Below are positions 10,006 through 23,160 of a stretch of 64,000 nt of DNA, piece by piece. Position numbers and translations under genes: made by a program. Source of the DNA: Sanderia malayensis (taxonomy: Eukaryota > Cnidaria > Scyphozoa > Semaeostomeae > Pelagiidae); contig RQOL01000906.1 of assembly GCA_013076295.1 (NCBI GenBank), positions 4,278,001 to 4,342,000 of the forward strand, read 5' to 3'. Below the pieces are notes generated by a model, which saw only the letters and a list, made by a program, of their open reading frames with translations, had not been told where the DNA came from and ran no database searches. Positions within the stretch are counted from its first letter, which is position 1. Each line of letters begins with the position of its first letter.

Positions 10006-13000
10006 ATTTGAACTTGAAAAATTGTTGCATTTCTTCATCATCAACATCCCTCTTGTTAACACCGGCAAAGACATTACAAAGGATTTTGAATTTCGCTTTG
10101 TTCTCAAGCTCATTCATGTGCTTCTCGATCACAGACAGTCCCATTACAGTACCATACGCGATCATGCTTCGTTCCAGCTGCGGATCGTCATATTTACCGG
10201 CCCGCATTAAAACCCGGACGATCTCCCCATGCAGATACGCGTCGTCAAACGACAGTTCCGCACCAAACGGATATTTGCTGTAAACTTCGACCGCTTGCTC
10301 CGGGTCGGTTTCAGCGAGCATATTACCGAGCTCGATGTAAGCGTCGTGGGCATGCGCATTCAATTGCATAACTTTTCTGTATAACTGGTTGGCTGCTTCT
10401 CTATCGGCGTTGTTACGTGATAGAATTCTTGCAAGGCCTAGACGAGCCTCGTAGCTTACACTGTTCAACACAACAGGTTCTGCAGATGATTGGACAATGG
10501 CAGTTTCAGTGATTTCCGGTGCTGCTGTTTTTTTAACAGCCTCGGAAGGAGGAAGAGGTCTCCCAAGGCCAGGTTGATCGCTTGTCTTTTGGCTTGTTTT
10601 TGATGACGTCACACAGTTAGGATGATGAGAGCCGGTGTGGGCTGACAATTTTGGATCTGGAATGAAGACACGGCATAACGCATTACTCACTGATATCATA
10701 GACCATCCCATGATCATACAGAGCAGGCAGATCTCAGTGTAGACAGTTATCAGAGTAAACAGGTCTCAAAGTAGACAAATCTCAGCAGAGCAGGCAGACC
10801 TCAGTGTAGAGAGTTATCAGAGTAGACGGGTCTCAGTGTAGACAGTTATGAGAGTAGACAGGTCTCAGAGTAGACAAATCTGAGCAGAGCAGAGCAGATC
10901 TCAGTGTAGACATATCTCAAAGTAGACAGTCTCTAAAATCAAGAAAAGCAGAGCTAGTTGAGCTCAAGTCCAACAATCCCCTAAGCATCACTGTTTCTAA
11001 TTATACGACAAGTGTATAAAAACCATTATCCCCTTACAAATATGATTAGGTACTTCCTCACCTGATTTCTTCGCAGACAAGGAATCTTGTGATTTTCTTG
11101 CTTGACTTTGCTGAGCTTTTACTGCAGTTGATGGTTTTGAAACATTTTTCGCAGTAGACCTTGGCGTGCTCTTTGCAGAAAGTGTAGCAGCATTCTTTTC
11201 AGAAGACACTGCTGCACCTTTTCCAGTAGCAACAGCTTTACCTCCAGTAGCAACAGCCTTACCTCCAGTGGCAACAACTTTACTTCCACTGCCAACAGCC
11301 TTACTTCCAGTGGCAACAGCTTTATTTCTAGTAGCAGGCGCAACTGTTCCAGTAGACTTTGCAGTAGATGTGCCACCCCTTGATGTTCCAACTGTAGCCT
11401 TTGATGCTGCGTTGGAATTTTTCTGCGCTGCAGTAGGAACAGTCGCTTTATCTGGCACTGTTCTTGCACCACCTAAAGTTTAAAAAAGTGCATTAACTAC
11501 GGAGAAGTAGAAGATTGAGTCTTATCAAGCCAAGTATTCAATCCTGATTTTAAACACGCGAAGCTGGGGGTGGGGGGGAGAAAGAATGTACTTAAATAAC
11601 TCAGCTTAAGTAGTGTACTTCAAACCCCCATCCCTTAAATATCACGTAACATCTATAACGTATTCTAAGCATGCAGCTTGTATTGTACGGTGTTACCTTT
11701 CAAAGTAGCAGTGCCTTTCACAGCTGCTCTATTAGTAGTTGAATTCTTCTCTGGCCCAGTTTTAGCTTGCTTAACAGTCTGTTTTTGTTGATTGCTTGCA
11801 GCCTCCTTTTCATGTCTCTGCTTCCACCAATTCGATTTCGTCGTGAGTGGGGATATCTCAGTTGAATGAGCGGGTTTCCCTTCCGACTCAATGCTGGCTC
11901 GGTAGCTGTATTCAGCATCTTTGAGGATTTCTCCGCTGTCTTCTTCATCTTGATCGTGTATTGTAAGCAGGACGTCTCCAAGTCTGAAAAGGGCCTTGCT
12001 CGAAGACGGGCACAGGCAAACAGCTTCTTCGCACAGCTGAAAAATACAACCATACGCTCACAGCACATTGAGGCTAATATAAGAACAAAAAGAAGTAGAT
12101 TTAAATCTGCAGATATGGGTTCGATGAATTCAAGTACTTTGGGGCGAGTAAAAGTCAAATTTCCATCTGAAAGCTTTATTGTTTTGAGGATTCTCTGGAA
12201 AGATGATACATGGCATGGCACTCGGGTTCAGTTGTATAGTATATAGCAGTTAGCAGAGAAAAAATGAAACAGAACAATAAAAGAACAATAGAAAGAGACT
12301 CTTGCATATCGCAAATCTCATAAAAAAATGTCATACTCCGTAGACTAGCTCTGGGCGACAATGCTATAGTTTAGCTATTACTACCTTACCTTTCTTTGTA
12401 GTAGCATGATTGTACTGTCCATACGAAATTCAAAGGCATTGGATAAAGCTGTAGCTCTTTCCAGAAAGCTTTGCAAGTCTTGCGTCTGTGATGCTGTCGT
12501 GTTGCATTGCTTCTTTGAATTCTCTGCCATGAACAAAGCCAACTCGAAATGAGACCGAAGCAGAACCCAAAGCATTTGGCGATAAACCTCATTTCGATGC
12601 TTCATGCTGGCCAGAAAATGAAAACATGCAATCGAGGCTTGCTTGTAGGCTCCTAAAACAGTACGAGGTTCAGACCATAACTATAATCACCAACTATGAA
12701 AACTCTCAAAATGTTCGCTTGCTGCTCTGCAGCATATTCAGTTATTGGTTTGCAGGAGTTGAAAATGTAACTACCTTTAGCAATATCTAAATAGTATATG
12801 AAATACTACACAACATACAGCGTGCCATTATAATAAGAAGGGCCTGGATAATTCCTTGATGCATTCCTCTAAACTATGTGACTCCACATAGCCCAACCTT
12901 AAAATACCTTGTTAACAACGTGGCAAAATGCAACTAAAACCTACCAACAATGCCAATCGAATCTGTTTCACATTTACTCCCATTCGCTTTCAGCAGATTC

Positions 13001-16000
13001 GCCAGCTGAAGCATTCCTTCTAGTAACAGTACGTTGCTATTTCTAACGAACACCTCTGCGCAGCAACATTGCAATTCCGCTGCGTCCGGCTCCTCGAAGA
13101 GTTTAGTCAGGACAAAATCGACACCTTCTCGCAAGTAATTCACTGCTTCGTCGAGCCTCGTTTGGGCGAATTGTTGTTGTAGTAGTTGTGGATTTTGTTC
13201 GAATTGTTTAGCGCATGCCAAACCAAGGTAAAATCTGCATGATAGAAAAAAACAGATGAAAAACAATCGCAAACAGTACATTACAAATACAGAAATTTTC
13301 CCATAACGAATGATGTGGGAGGAACAGATAATAGGAGCATAGGAGCATACTTCTAGACCCTTACACCAAAATTAACGTTTACATTCGCTATGTAAAGGTG
13401 TTGCAGGCAATGCAAGTGATGAAGGAGTTAGTTGAAGTCTATTTTAAGAAAAAGTTGAGTATTGGGCAGAAATACGTTGTTGGAATAAGAAAGAATTTTT
13501 GGAATAAATGGTAATTTTCGATTTTTCTCCCAACACCGTTACAAACGTATAATTGCAAAGAAAATAAAGAGACCTCCATGCAACATAAAACGCATGCCGT
13601 ATTTCCTCTAATAAGCGCCCGGGCGCTTATTAAATATTTTGCAACATCAGAAAAATATTTTGCAAAATTATTTGAAGCAAACAGTAAAAATTTAAGAATT
13701 AGTTCACACTTGTTGATTCTAGGGTGGGTGGGCACTTATTGGAGGGGGGCAGTTAGAAGAGGGTGAGCGCTAATTAGAGGAAATACGGTAATACAAAGCT
13801 GTCTATGTCGCAACAGCAGGTGGCTTATAAAAGCTAAAAGATAAGAAATAAAAGCTTAAATAGGTCACTATTTCATCATATCTAGATTGCCTTCAAATGC
13901 TACAATGGTGCCCAGCAATGTTATTGGAACAAATGATCAGTCTCCAGTCTCCCAATGATGTAAATAGTGTTGTTGCGACGGACTAATGATCACGCATGTG
14001 AAGAGCGCATGCCATGACTGCAATGTATGACGTGCGTTCTTTATTTACCTTAATTTGAGGGATTTAAAGGCTTTCTTATGCAGACAGAACGATCTAATTG
14101 GTAGAAAGTAGTACGACCAATGTCCCATGAACCCTGTGAACTAAATAATGCAGGTAAAAATTACATTGGGTGTGGCGGCGAAGCTAGAAGAACTCTACCA
14201 TCAAAGGGATCTTACGTAAAATTTTTGAGAATTCATTACAGTACCTGACAATTTGGGTAAGTAAACAGGGGTATAATTCAAGAAAGCTGTGAACGCTTTT
14301 TAGCTGTATCTTGTATTTATACACTCGACTGTCTGGTTTTGGTTAGCGTCCTGTTTTTGGTCCATAATTAATGGGCACCCTTTAATGTCAGTGTTTTTCT
14401 GCTAGCTTGAACCACAGTATAATCTCTTCGATGGAATTTCATAATATCATTTCAGTATCAACTTTGTAAAGCTATCTTTCATGGTATCCACTAAAATTTT
14501 AACAGACAAACTGAACGAACTTAATTGCTCAAAGCAATGCAAAATAGCAGTCTAGGCCCGTGTCAAGTAATTTACCCGACAGACAACGTAGCAACGGATT
14601 CTTGCTAAGGAATGTCTCTTTTGTAATAATACTTATATGTTAGAGTTCATGTGCTTGTTGGCATTTACGGCAATTTTTGATTAAGCAATCGGACGGTTAT
14701 AAGTAAGTAAGTACGAATATTTATACTGAGCCACTTCAGCTATGACAGCTGTTATCAATGTGGGTCCAGTTGGTATAACCCTTACCCCAAGACATTACAT
14801 ATAGCATTAAGCAATAATGATTATAACATTAAGCAACCGTTGCGTAAGAGCCAGGGGACCAGGAAGAATGTGCTGCCACACTTTTCTACAAAAGCATGAA
14901 GCGTGCCCCTTTGTGGATAAAAAATTACCCCTCATGATTCACTATCTATTAAAAGATTTGAACGTGCCTATCAACATACCTATCCCTAGCCGTTTGAGTG
15001 TTCTTTAAGATCAACTCATGAAAAGAAATTCATGGTTGTCTTTATCAGTTAATAAAGATGAAGTGATTTGTGCTTGAAACGCTTTGTTTGAAAGTTTTGT
15101 TTTGTTTTGTTTGATTTTTGAAATATGGAAAGCTTTCAAAATCCTTCTAGTTTTTCAAAAACCCAGTACTGAACTTTCTGAACTTCTTTACAAGACGCCA
15201 GTACTTTCATGTAAAGCACTTCCTCATAAAAAGTAGTATTTCTTCTGATTCACAGCAAGTAATTTCCTGCCTGTGCAAAGTCTGTAATGCTTAGAAACAT
15301 ACCTGAGCTAGAATGAAGACAGCATCAAGTGTTACTTAAACATACCTTGCTTCGATGCTGGTCGGTTTCAATCCAAACGCCGCCTGTAGTCTTTGCAATG
15401 CATCATCATGCCTGCCCTGCATGAGCAGATGTCTGCCAACGTGCATGTGCAGGGTCGAGCTATTAGGGCTCAATGCACATGCGTCTTTGTATTTAGAGAA
15501 TGCTTTTCCAAGAAAGCTATCTTCATTCACAGCAGGTGAGTCGGCAAGACGTCTCTTTGCATCTACTGATTGTTTGGATTTCCAGACGTATAACTTTTGA
15601 ACGTAGTCAGCTTTGGCGGATTGTTGCTGTTCGATTAGACTGTGGTACTCCTCGTCTATTGCTTTGAGTTTCACAGCCAATGCCGCGCCCTTGCCAACGC
15701 CTCTAGCTTCGCACAATGCTGTGATGTCATCTTCTTTCGACGAGTCGCTGGCCATGTCCATTAGGTTGTCAAAAGTTCTGTCTTCTTCCTCGTCTTCGTC
15801 AACACCACTACCAGCCTACAAGCAAGTGGCAGTAATTCAATTAAACAGCAAAAACTACGAATTGTGACATTCGAGATGGGCGGTGGGGTTGTGCACTTTA
15901 GGGAAACAATTATCCCTAACTATATAACTTAAATAATCCAGGGACGTAGCAATCTGGAGCGATATAGGTGCTCACTCTCTTAAAATCCATGTAGTAAAAT

Positions 16001-19000
16001 TAAATAAAAAAGGATGTAGTTGAAATGCCCCCGAGCTGGTTGGTGTGCCTATTCTCCCCCCCCCCCCGGCATCATGGGTATAATCTCTATTATCAGTAAA
16101 GTGAGGTAAATGTTAATCACGAACTCAAAGGAGTGAAAGAGCTTTTATTTGGCTTTCTTTCATGCAGACATTAAAAATGCAAAGCTGTGCAAGCGGGTAA
16201 AGTAAACAACAATAGCTTTGGAGAGTTTTGCATTAATTGGATGTAGCAGACAACTTGTTTTATAGTCGCGTGGCGGGGCACGAAATTTCGAGATAAAATC
16301 TGACACGCGAGCTTCCAGACTATAAGTACAAGGGAGACTCGTGTTGAAATTCATTCATTCTGACTTGCATCCACATACACACATACACACATACACACAT
16401 ACACAGATAGACATATACACAGATACACACCACACATACACACACACACATATACGCATACACACATACACACACCACAACACGTATTATATGGCTGCCT
16501 GTCTTATCTCGCAGAGAACCAACAAGCAACGAAGCTGCCCAACACTATGGCACACGGCAAATAACATGTTAAAGTAAATCTAAGCAGAGTATTTGGTGAG
16601 TACCCCATTTGATTATAATAGCTTCTTTTGTTACATTATACAGTCAAGTCGAGAATCAGAAATTTAATCCAGGCATCAAAGTTTTCCGTATTTAGAATTG
16701 ATGCATATTCCACTCCACTGGCTCTTAGACTTGCTTAACTGTGACTGCATACGTTGCTGTTAGATTTGCTTAACTATAGCTGCATGTACGAGCTGATATA
16801 CATTGCTAGACTTTTCTGCATCACCTGTAAATGAGTATATGTCGAACTACATCTACATACATCATTTAGCTTCAATTGCATGGTGTATGTAAAAGTAATG
16901 TGCATGTAGCAATATTCACTTTTGAACTCACTAAACAAACGGGGTATTGGCTTACCGAAGGTTTGTCACCCCATACATCCCGTGCATAGTACATTTCCTC
17001 GAATGCAACTGCAAGTTTGAAGTGATTCGTGTGGTCTTTTGGCTTCACTTTTATCATGGCCGCGTATCTTGAAGCAGCGACTTGCAGTTGGTCAAAAGAG
17101 AGTTTCACTGAAATTTGAATGAACGAATTAAAGTCACTACACCTTGTCAAAACCTCCTGTCAACAAACCGCCAGCAAACTCGATCGTTGTATCCCTCCCC
17201 ACTTTGTAGAAACACTAATTGTTAACTTAATCAAACAAATCTTGCACTGAACATAGCTTTGACAAATTGTTGAATATATATACAAATATAGTTCAATGCT
17301 ACCTTTTCCATCGAGTTGAAAGATGTTATTTTTGTCTGCGTCGGCCAGTGCCATTTCTTGCAATTTTCGTTCCCAATTTTTGACCTCGACCGAGTGACTG
17401 AACTTTGTGTTAGATAGCTGTGCAGAACAGTACTGCTTCAGGTGAGTTTGCATCTCGTCAGTACGCACTACGTGGCTGCACTTCTTGCATGCTTCTGTTT
17501 CAAGCTGCAGGTAAAAAGGCACAAGATTTAGCACTGATCTATATTGTACCCGTCAAGTGCAATAACATCCGAATTAAGGCATTGGCGAAGGTAGAATTTC
17601 ATATTTGGCGACGAAAAGACAAAAAATTTCGGAGATTAATATTAGTAAAAACTAAAACGGAACTAATGTAATATCATTGATGCAAGCTTTATACATTGGG
17701 GTGGCACTTGCCCCTCGTTGCCCCACCCCTACCAGCGCCACAAATAAATCGGGCAGTGGATTAAGATGAATATATTTCTTTAAACTAATATACATACAGT
17801 ATATATTCCACCATACCTTCGTTTCGCCTTCGAGTTGAACTCCAGCAACCACGCCTTCAAATTTATCAATAAACGACGGCCGATAGGGGCAACTTTTCAT
17901 GTGAGCCCCCAAATCTTTTAAGGTAATTTCAGCGTTGCAACCATTCTGACTATAACAGCATTGGACTTCGGTGCTTGACAGTTGCTTAACTTGATCAATC
18001 CCCACGTCTTGAACACAATCAGTGTCCAATGGCAAATTGTCAAACGGTTCGATCTTCCTTGTTCTTATCACACTCTCAATGCATTGCCTACAGTACAGGG
18101 TTTTCACTGTGGTCTTTTCGCTGTTTAATGACTTCAATGATACAGGGCAGTGAAGAACACCAAGGCAAAGTGGGCAGTAAATGATGCCATTTTTGCCACT
18201 TGCATCGTTCTTAGCAGCGTTGCCGCTCGCCACAAGCACCGTGTCAATGACCCTGAATATACGATCTTGAACGATGTTTACACTGTACGTTTTCGAAGCG
18301 GATTTGTCCGGTGAAGTGCAGGTGAACTCGGCATGCGTCATTCCGTATTGAAGGTTGATTGTCAATTCTTTATTTGCGCCACCAACGTTAGCCTCCTTCG
18401 ATTCCGGCAGTATCGTAACCTCATTCGCAAACCAAGGCACCGTAACCGAGTATTTGTACACGTGGCTTTGAAACTCGGGATCGAGGCTACCAATCGACAG
18501 TTTTATGCCAGACAGAGTGACATCAGATGGAGACAATGACGTAATATTGATTGTGTATCGCTTTGTGCTTCCATCCTCTGCGGAGACTTCAATTGTTACT
18601 GTCTTCTGCTCCCCAGGGGTGATTGCGAGGGTTCGAGTAAAGCCATGACCCTAGAAAGCATGCATCAAAACATGAGATAAGTTGAGAAGTTATCATCTTC
18701 TTATCCGGACTTTGATAAAAGTTTCCTGTCTATGGAGGGAGGGTGTAATAAAGAAAGGCGGGATGCACTGAATGAAGATATGATTGAATATTGAAGGGGC
18801 TAAAAAGAAAGAAATGATAAATATACCAACTAAAGTAAACAGGTTCTTTAAATGAGTAATTAATATGTTGCTGTCATTCCTTTGCTAAACAAAAGTTTCT
18901 TTATAATTAGTGTTCTGCTGCACCCATTGACCTAGAGACACCCAAATGGGTGTTATTTCATTGTGATACCTACCAATACGAAATTGAAGCATACTTACAA

Positions 19001-19160
19001 CTAGAGTCCAAGATGCCCCAGAATCACTTGTCAGTGGATTAAGATTAAACTTTGTCACTGTGCTTGGTAAAATTACCGCGTAACTTGTTACATTGCGGTC
19101 AAATTTAGGCTCCAGCTTGCCTGGTTTAATTGCAAGGCTTTCCAGATCTGCATCATTCAT
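9995..19160 (-). CDS. Large protein with cadherin-like, degenerate RING, TRAF zinc finger and TPR regions
   Basis: Ten exons: 19177-18999 (ATG at 19160), 18650-17817, 17504-17303, 17107-16956, 15815-15346, 13234-12945, 12652-12390, 12036-11697, 11472-11062, 10656-9995. All phases agree, giving 1261 residues. Residues about 3-190 form two cadherin-like beta-sandwich repeats (LESLAIKPGKLEPKF, LSGIKLSIGSLDPEF). At 213-255 lies a RING/U-box-like stretch (CPLCLGVLHCPVSL...LYCRQCI) without the central Cys-His pair. At 283-312 lies a TRAF-type zinc finger (QCCYSQNGCNAEI...GAHMKSC). TPR-like helices follow (YKDACALSPNSSTLHMHVG, AVCLCPSSSKALFRLGDVL, LYRKVMQLNAHAHDAYIELG), interrupted by a Lys/Ala/Thr/Gly-rich linker with VATGGKA repeats. 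There is no signal peptide or membrane segment, so it is probably cytoplasmic. I do not recognise an orthologue. An adaptor role in protein assembly or ubiquitin signalling is a guess. An in-phase exon further upstream cannot be excluded. Confidence 0.85.
10723..10942. repeat. AGTAGACAGGTCTCAG-type minisatellite
   Basis: Imperfect tandem units of about 16-17 bp built on agtagacaggtctcag, with a longer order including gcagagcaggcag. It lies in the last intron of the TPR gene. Confidence 0.85.
11212..11345 (-). repeat. Coding 21-bp repeat (VATGGKA)
   Basis: This lies inside exon 11472-11062 of the TPR gene. The protein reads KAVATGGKAVATGGKAVATG and similar, with about six 7-residue units including GSKAVGSGSKVV variants. 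It is likely an unstructured basic linker. Confidence 0.85.
13597..13788. mobile_element. 192-bp fold-back element
   Basis: The left end CCGTATTTCCTCTAATAAGC matches the reverse complement of the right end with one mismatch in about 22 bp. Just inside the left end is a perfect 22-bp palindrome, 13610-13631. The right end is followed by TA, but a matching TA on the left is not preserved. It is non-coding and sits in a TPR-gene intron. Confidence 0.75.
16376..16478. repeat. ACACATACAC simple repeat
   Basis: A CA/TACA-rich microsatellite in a TPR-gene intron. Frames through it on both strands are low-complexity artefacts. Confidence 0.95.
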
Positions 19161-19386
19161 GTCTGTCTTATCTGAGTCTGAAGAGAAGATGGCTCACACA
19201 CAACCACTACCACCAAAAAGAATAGTCACTTCGATATCTTTTTAAGTTATTGTTTTTAAACTTAGAGGTTGCTAAAAAAACTTTTTTAAAGAGGCCAAAC
19301 CTGTTCAACAACTACAATTACTATCCTATATCAGTTAGGCCTATTTTGCTTCAGCTTTTCCGCCATTATGCTTTTCCAGAAAAGGG

Positions 19387-19414
19387 GTTTCTTAGCAACG
19401 GTTGGTATAGCAAC
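19387..19414. promoter_or_regulatory. Pair of X-box (RFX-site)-like motifs upstream of the TPR gene
   Basis: GTTTCTTAGCAAC (19387-19399) and GTTGGTATAGCAAC (19401-19414) each have one perfect AGCAAC half and a left half one mismatch from GTTRCY, with 1-2 bp spacers. A further GTTGCT half follows at 19416. They lie about 230-250 bp upstream of the proposed ATG at 19160. RFX factors bind such sites and drive ciliary genes in animals. Function here is inferred only. Confidence 0.45.
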
Positions 19415-20025
19415 CGTTGCTAACCGTAGCAATCTTGGATTTGCCTTATTGTGCCGAAATTGGAACTTGGGGTCAAGAAACTGGAACAACGGAACAAGGA
19501 ACAAATATGCAACATGAGTGGAGTATGCAATCTCAATTTTTACAGTATTCTGAAGTTCACAAGAGGTCGGAGATCATCTAACAAATATCATAGAAGATAA
19601 AACAGTGAAGTCTTTTTTGCGTTTTATACGTGTCGTTATGTTTACTTTGAGAAAAAAATTGAACAAGTGAGCAATTGATCTTCCTGTCTACTATGTAACC
19701 TAAACATCAACAAGTTAAAAGTCAGTGCATGCAACAACAACAAATAAAAAATATAAAAACAAAACAACAACAAATGATACGATGTTCTTTTTGAGTATGA
19801 ATCTTTTTGACAGAATCTAATAAACAATTCGTTTTTATTTGATACAAAAAGACTTTATCTTCTTCATCTTAATCTTCTCTTCGCCTGGTGAAGAGCAAAG
19901 CTCAAAACGTTGTCAGCTATATCATTATTCAATTTTAAAATTGTCACATTTTTCAAGACTTGCACCATACGGTTGATATCACTGATCTAAAAAGATTTTT
20001 TTTGGATAAATAGTTGACTTCTGCT

Positions 20026-20080
20026 ATCTCGAACTCTCAAGGGGAATTAAAATTTGTTCGAGGTAAGGAATGTTTGAAAT
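20026..20080. repeat. ATCTCGAA-type dispersed repeat, copy C
   Basis: Third relative of the 55-bp segment at 9187 and 9345, again starting ATCTCGAAC and ending TTTGAAAT. It suggests a dispersed family, not a local duplication. Confidence 0.6.
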
Positions 20081-22954
20081 ATCAGAAATATACGAATTCC
20101 CCAACTGATGCTAATGCCAAAATAAGAGAAAATGGAAAATCGCTCGAGAAAGCGAATGTCAACTGTAGACAAACTATTACTGTACTCGATTTCGCAATTT
20201 GTCAGAAAGATTGGACAAATGGAAAAACAATTTTCGTATTTACTATAATTCGTAACACTAATTGCTCTAACAGACAGAGGCAGCAAAAGCGAGATCATAG
20301 AACTTGAATACATTGTGGGTTTTTAAAACTTGAAGCGCTATTGTCGTAATTTGCGCACGAAGCAGGGAAGTCGGCGATTAAATGTTGCTTCAAATATAAC
20401 TAATTTCTATTTGATTTCTACTTGATGGGGAAGTATGTGATATCCTGCAAAGTATTTACATTTGTCGTATGTCGTGATTTACGTAAGAGACAAGATAGTC
20501 GCCGACGTCCCTGCTTCTATACGACACGTGGGAACGGGGCTTTAATTATGAATGCGGAATGCAGAATGTGGTAACTAATGCTTAAAAGCTTTCATTCTCT
20601 GGAATGTGGAAAATACGTGTTCCATCATGTAACTTTATACTGAATATGATTACGATATGAAGACCAAAATATTTAGCAGAACAAAGATTAAGATTCTGAT
20701 GAGAAGACATTTAATTATGCGATGACTGCATAGAACTATTGAATGTTGAGCATTTATGGTGCGTGTTGCTCGTGACGTAATTGCAAGAGATGTTGCATAA
20801 GGTCTGGAAGGGAGAGCATGGATAAATTCTATGTAAATGACTCATTCACAGGTTTCAACGCATAAGAAATTCATTTTGGGGGTTTAATTGCCCTTAAAGG
20901 GTGCAGAAGGCCCCCACGTCATTCTCCTTGTGGTTACTAGTCTTGGGGAAATCTTTAAATCAAGTACTGATTCTGTGGTCACCAACATGTGCTGCAATGC
21001 ATGCAGCACAAGAAATTGGCAGCATGGAGCCACGTTTCACCATGAGCAGTAGCAGTGCTCCTGTCTGCTGTTGTAATTGGAGTCAGCCACGAACAGCGTG
21101 GTACTCAATATTAACACCTGAAAAGCATGTTTTTAAACGAGTTCGTAGCGTGGTTTTAATTGTTTTTTATCTAGCCATGTGAAGCCTCTGTTCTCATATG
21201 TCCTATGTATGGCCCTATCTTTGTTGACACACACATTGTCGTTACAGCGAACCTGGTAGCATTGGTGTTTATTGTTGCTTCTACATGCTCTTGTTATGCT
21301 ATATACTTAATTATATTTCAGTATCAATAGCCAAACCCGTTAATGTCTCCCCAAAGACTCAACATTTGCACGAATTTCGAAGTTGGAACAAAGTGAGTCA
21401 TGCAATTGTGCTCTCACCAAGAATCTATTTATACCATCTGGTCCTTTAGCTAAATGTGATTTTATTCAAGCATGAATTGTATTGGATGGACAAAACTGCG
21501 CTATTTGTAGAGTGTTTAGCTTGTTTTCTGCATTGGCGTAATTAAAAGCAACTCCGACCTGGTCCCTCGATATAGGAAAATGCTCACGTGCACGTTTGTG
21601 TTTTGAAAATGGCGGGAACAAGTGTATCGACCAATTGTTGTTGAGTATTGAACCAGCAGGTGTTTGCCAGCCCGGTTGTTAGAGGAGACTTAAGCCAAAT
21701 TAAGTTTGGATGCAGTCCTCGTGGTGGGCGTATGTTGAAATCTTAATGCATTTTCTTTGCATTTCAATCCCTTGCTTTACACAGTCATTAAGTGCGCTTA
21801 CGAAATATGACAAGTCGAGGGTGAAATCGAATTACAAAAACAGTAATACGAGGCATTATATAAACACAATAAGAGCAGCCGTAAAAGAAACAAAAACGTA
21901 CTTTGCAATAACTGTTCGCGAGATTGGGGATGGCTAAATTATACCATTGAAGCAAAGCAGTTTAAGAAACAAGTTTAGTTAATAGCTCATATGAATTTAG
22001 GAGATTCGTAATAAGGCGTGAATATTGATATAGGCTCTCACTACATCACCATTCCGTTCCATATGAATTTGGGCTGACGGCTGACAATACTCTCTGGCAT
22101 TTTATTACTACTAGGCCTTATTGAAGTGTATTTTAATAGTGCATCGAGATAATTGACTATTCGAAAGCACAAGAATCTTTGCACAGTTCGTATAGTAGAT
22201 AATGCTGGTCATCTCTCGGCACAAAAAGTGGTTAGCGAAACATGCAACACTGCACATTCATTGTATGTGAAATTAAGGACTTTAACTCAACAGACAAGAG
22301 CACCAAGGCATGTGGCAACTTTTCCGCGCGGTAAAAGCCGATATCAAACGAAAGATAATGCGATGAGGTGGTTGATTATCACAGTGCGTTTTTAAGCCCA
22401 CAACAGTCTTGGTTGATAAGTTGCATTGTTATGATCTCAACCAAACTTCGATAGGCTATGCCAGGAGAGAATTCATTAACTTTTCAACCAGTTTCTGTTC
22501 TCACAAGCTCTCATTCTCTGTTTTTTGTCATGTAGTCAAGCTTATTCTGTAAAATAAATTGAAATTAATTCATCTTCACGAATAAGTCACAATTGAAGTT
22601 ACACGATGCACCAAGTGATTAATGCAAAAACTGGAATGAATCACCCTCTTTATTATCTTCGTTCAAATACTCTTCAAACTCCTTTGGAGTCCTTTATGAC
22701 CACAATAATTCTATTTCAGGACTCTTTGAAACCATATGAATGCCCAGGTTTTCATAATCTTTGTATTTCTATTACCTTCGTTTTGTAATTCTTTCTTTTC
22801 CACGACCGCTCTTTCTTTACAAGTCATGCCATTCCTCTTTTTGTTAAATATTAAATGTCTTTTCTTCGAACATAGAAGATCCATTGTTGTTGCATATTTA
22901 ATTGTAAATGTGTATATCTTGGTCTACTTTTATTTTCTCTCTAACACTCTTTAA

Positions 22955-23160
22955 TATTTTTCTTTTTGTTTCATTGCTTGTTCTCTTTTTTATTTCTTCT
23001 CCTTTACGTTATTCTTTCTTCTTTCTTTTCCTCTTTTTCCTTCTTCTTCCTCTCCTACTTCTTCCATTCTATCTATTCTTACTTTTTTCCTTTTGCTTTA
23101 CCATCAATCTTCTTCTATTCGCTTCTTATATGCTTCATTCTTCTCCTTCTTTGTTCCTTA
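22955..23160 (+). repeat. Polypyrimidine (CT-rich) tract
   Basis: About 200 bases almost entirely C and T on the plus strand. Apparent reading frames here are Phe/Leu/Ser-rich artefacts. Confidence 0.85.

Noticed and set aside
11166..11483. Plus-strand Pro/Val/Ala-rich ORF
   Set aside because: It is antisense of the VATGGKA repeat exon of the TPR gene.
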